Of a stretch of DNA of 5,825 bases, positions 5,684-5,825 are shown piece by piece. The position numbers and the translations under genes are program-made. Within the stretch, counting starts at the first letter, position 1. Each line of letters opens with the position of its first letter. Source of the DNA: Candidatus Thorarchaeota archaeon (GTDB lineage Archaea; Asgardarchaeota; Thorarchaeia; Thorarchaeales; Thorarchaeaceae); NCBI GenBank assembly GCA_016839345.1, contig JAEOUL010000292.1, forward strand, positions 1 through 5,825. The letters run 5' to 3'. A model generated the notes under the pieces. The model did not search any database. It was not told where the DNA came from and saw nothing but the letters and a program-made list of their open reading frames with translations.

Positions 5684-5825
5684 ACTCATTCGTCCCAACA
5701 AACTTTGCTAGCTTTTTTGATGCAAGATTTAGAAACTCATCTAACTGGGGTTTTTGGATAAATGCACCAGCAGCCATTGGATGTCCCCCAGCTTCAGCCA
5801 CAAGCATATCATGAGATACGTTCAA
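5682..5825 (-). CDS. C-terminal fragment of a DHH-family phosphoesterase (DHHA1 domain)
   Basis: The minus-strand frame enters at the right edge and runs 47 codons to a TAA at 5684-5682; the start is outside the window. The visible residues include GGHPMAAGA, the diagnostic GGHxxAAG motif of the DHHA1 domain. This domain binds the nucleic-acid or nucleotide end in RecJ-like nucleases, oligoribonucleases and cyclic-dinucleotide phosphodiesterases. A short helical tail, DEFLNLASKKLAKFVGTNE, follows. The catalytic DHH domain is not in the window, so the subfamily (archaeal RecJ or GAN-like, Nrn-like or other) cannot be told. Its stop codon falls in the T-tract of the opposing terminator. Confidence 0.82.
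   Translation of the reverse strand: MNVSHDMLVAEAGGHPMAAGAFIQKPQLDEFLNLASKKLAKFVGTNE

Noticed and set aside
1..5825. CRISPR arrays, insertion-sequence ends, tRNA or rRNA genes, riboswitches, and a defence or mobile cluster.
   Set aside because: I found no spaced direct repeats, transposase signatures, terminal inverted repeats or cloverleaf. The gene content is core salvage and housekeeping metabolism.

Overview
This 5.8 kb window carries eight protein genes, two of them cut by the window edges. It has no rRNA, tRNA, CRISPR array or mobile element that I can see. It looks archaeal: TATA-like boxes lie about 20-60 bp upstream of several starts, ribosome sites are of the GGTG type, and the methylthioadenosine phosphorylase has the C-terminal CxC tail known from hyperthermophilic archaeal enzymes. 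The purine phosphoribosyltransferase and the DHH fragment also read as archaeal types. The DNA is moderately AT-rich. An Asgard or other mesophilic archaeon is possible, but I cannot place it further from this window.

Left part (1-2330), minus strand, a nucleoside and sulfur salvage cluster. In transcription order it holds a purine phosphoribosyltransferase (2329-1664), an S-methyl-5'-thioadenosine phosphorylase (1649-789) and a nitrilase-superfamily amidohydrolase (711 to beyond the left edge). The first two are 14 bp apart. Together they could turn methylthioadenosine, the by-product of SAM-consuming reactions, into adenine plus methylthioribose-1-phosphate, and then adenine into AMP. The nitrilase-family enzyme may be an omega-amidase of methionine salvage, which is an inference from its position only.

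Middle part (2330-3434). A 192 bp gap holds the promoter of the salvage genes and a possible operator. Next is a minus-strand class I methyltransferase (3373-2522) that resembles eukaryotic protein arginine methyltransferases (PRMTs) over its whole length, including a correctly spaced double-E loop and a THW-loop counterpart. It is the most interesting gene here. It is divergent from the next gene across 61 bp containing a symmetric TTATAA box.

Right part (3435-5825). On the plus strand lie a TPR-repeat protein with a C-terminal CxxC...CxxC zinc ribbon (3435-4595) and a Nudix hydrolase whose ATGATG start overlaps the TPR stop codon (4592-5053). A small multi-pass membrane protein of unknown function follows (about 5159-5635) with its own TATA box. 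It ends at a GC hairpin plus T-tract terminator that also marks the end of a convergent DHH-family phosphoesterase gene, of which only the DHHA1 tail is present (5825-5682).
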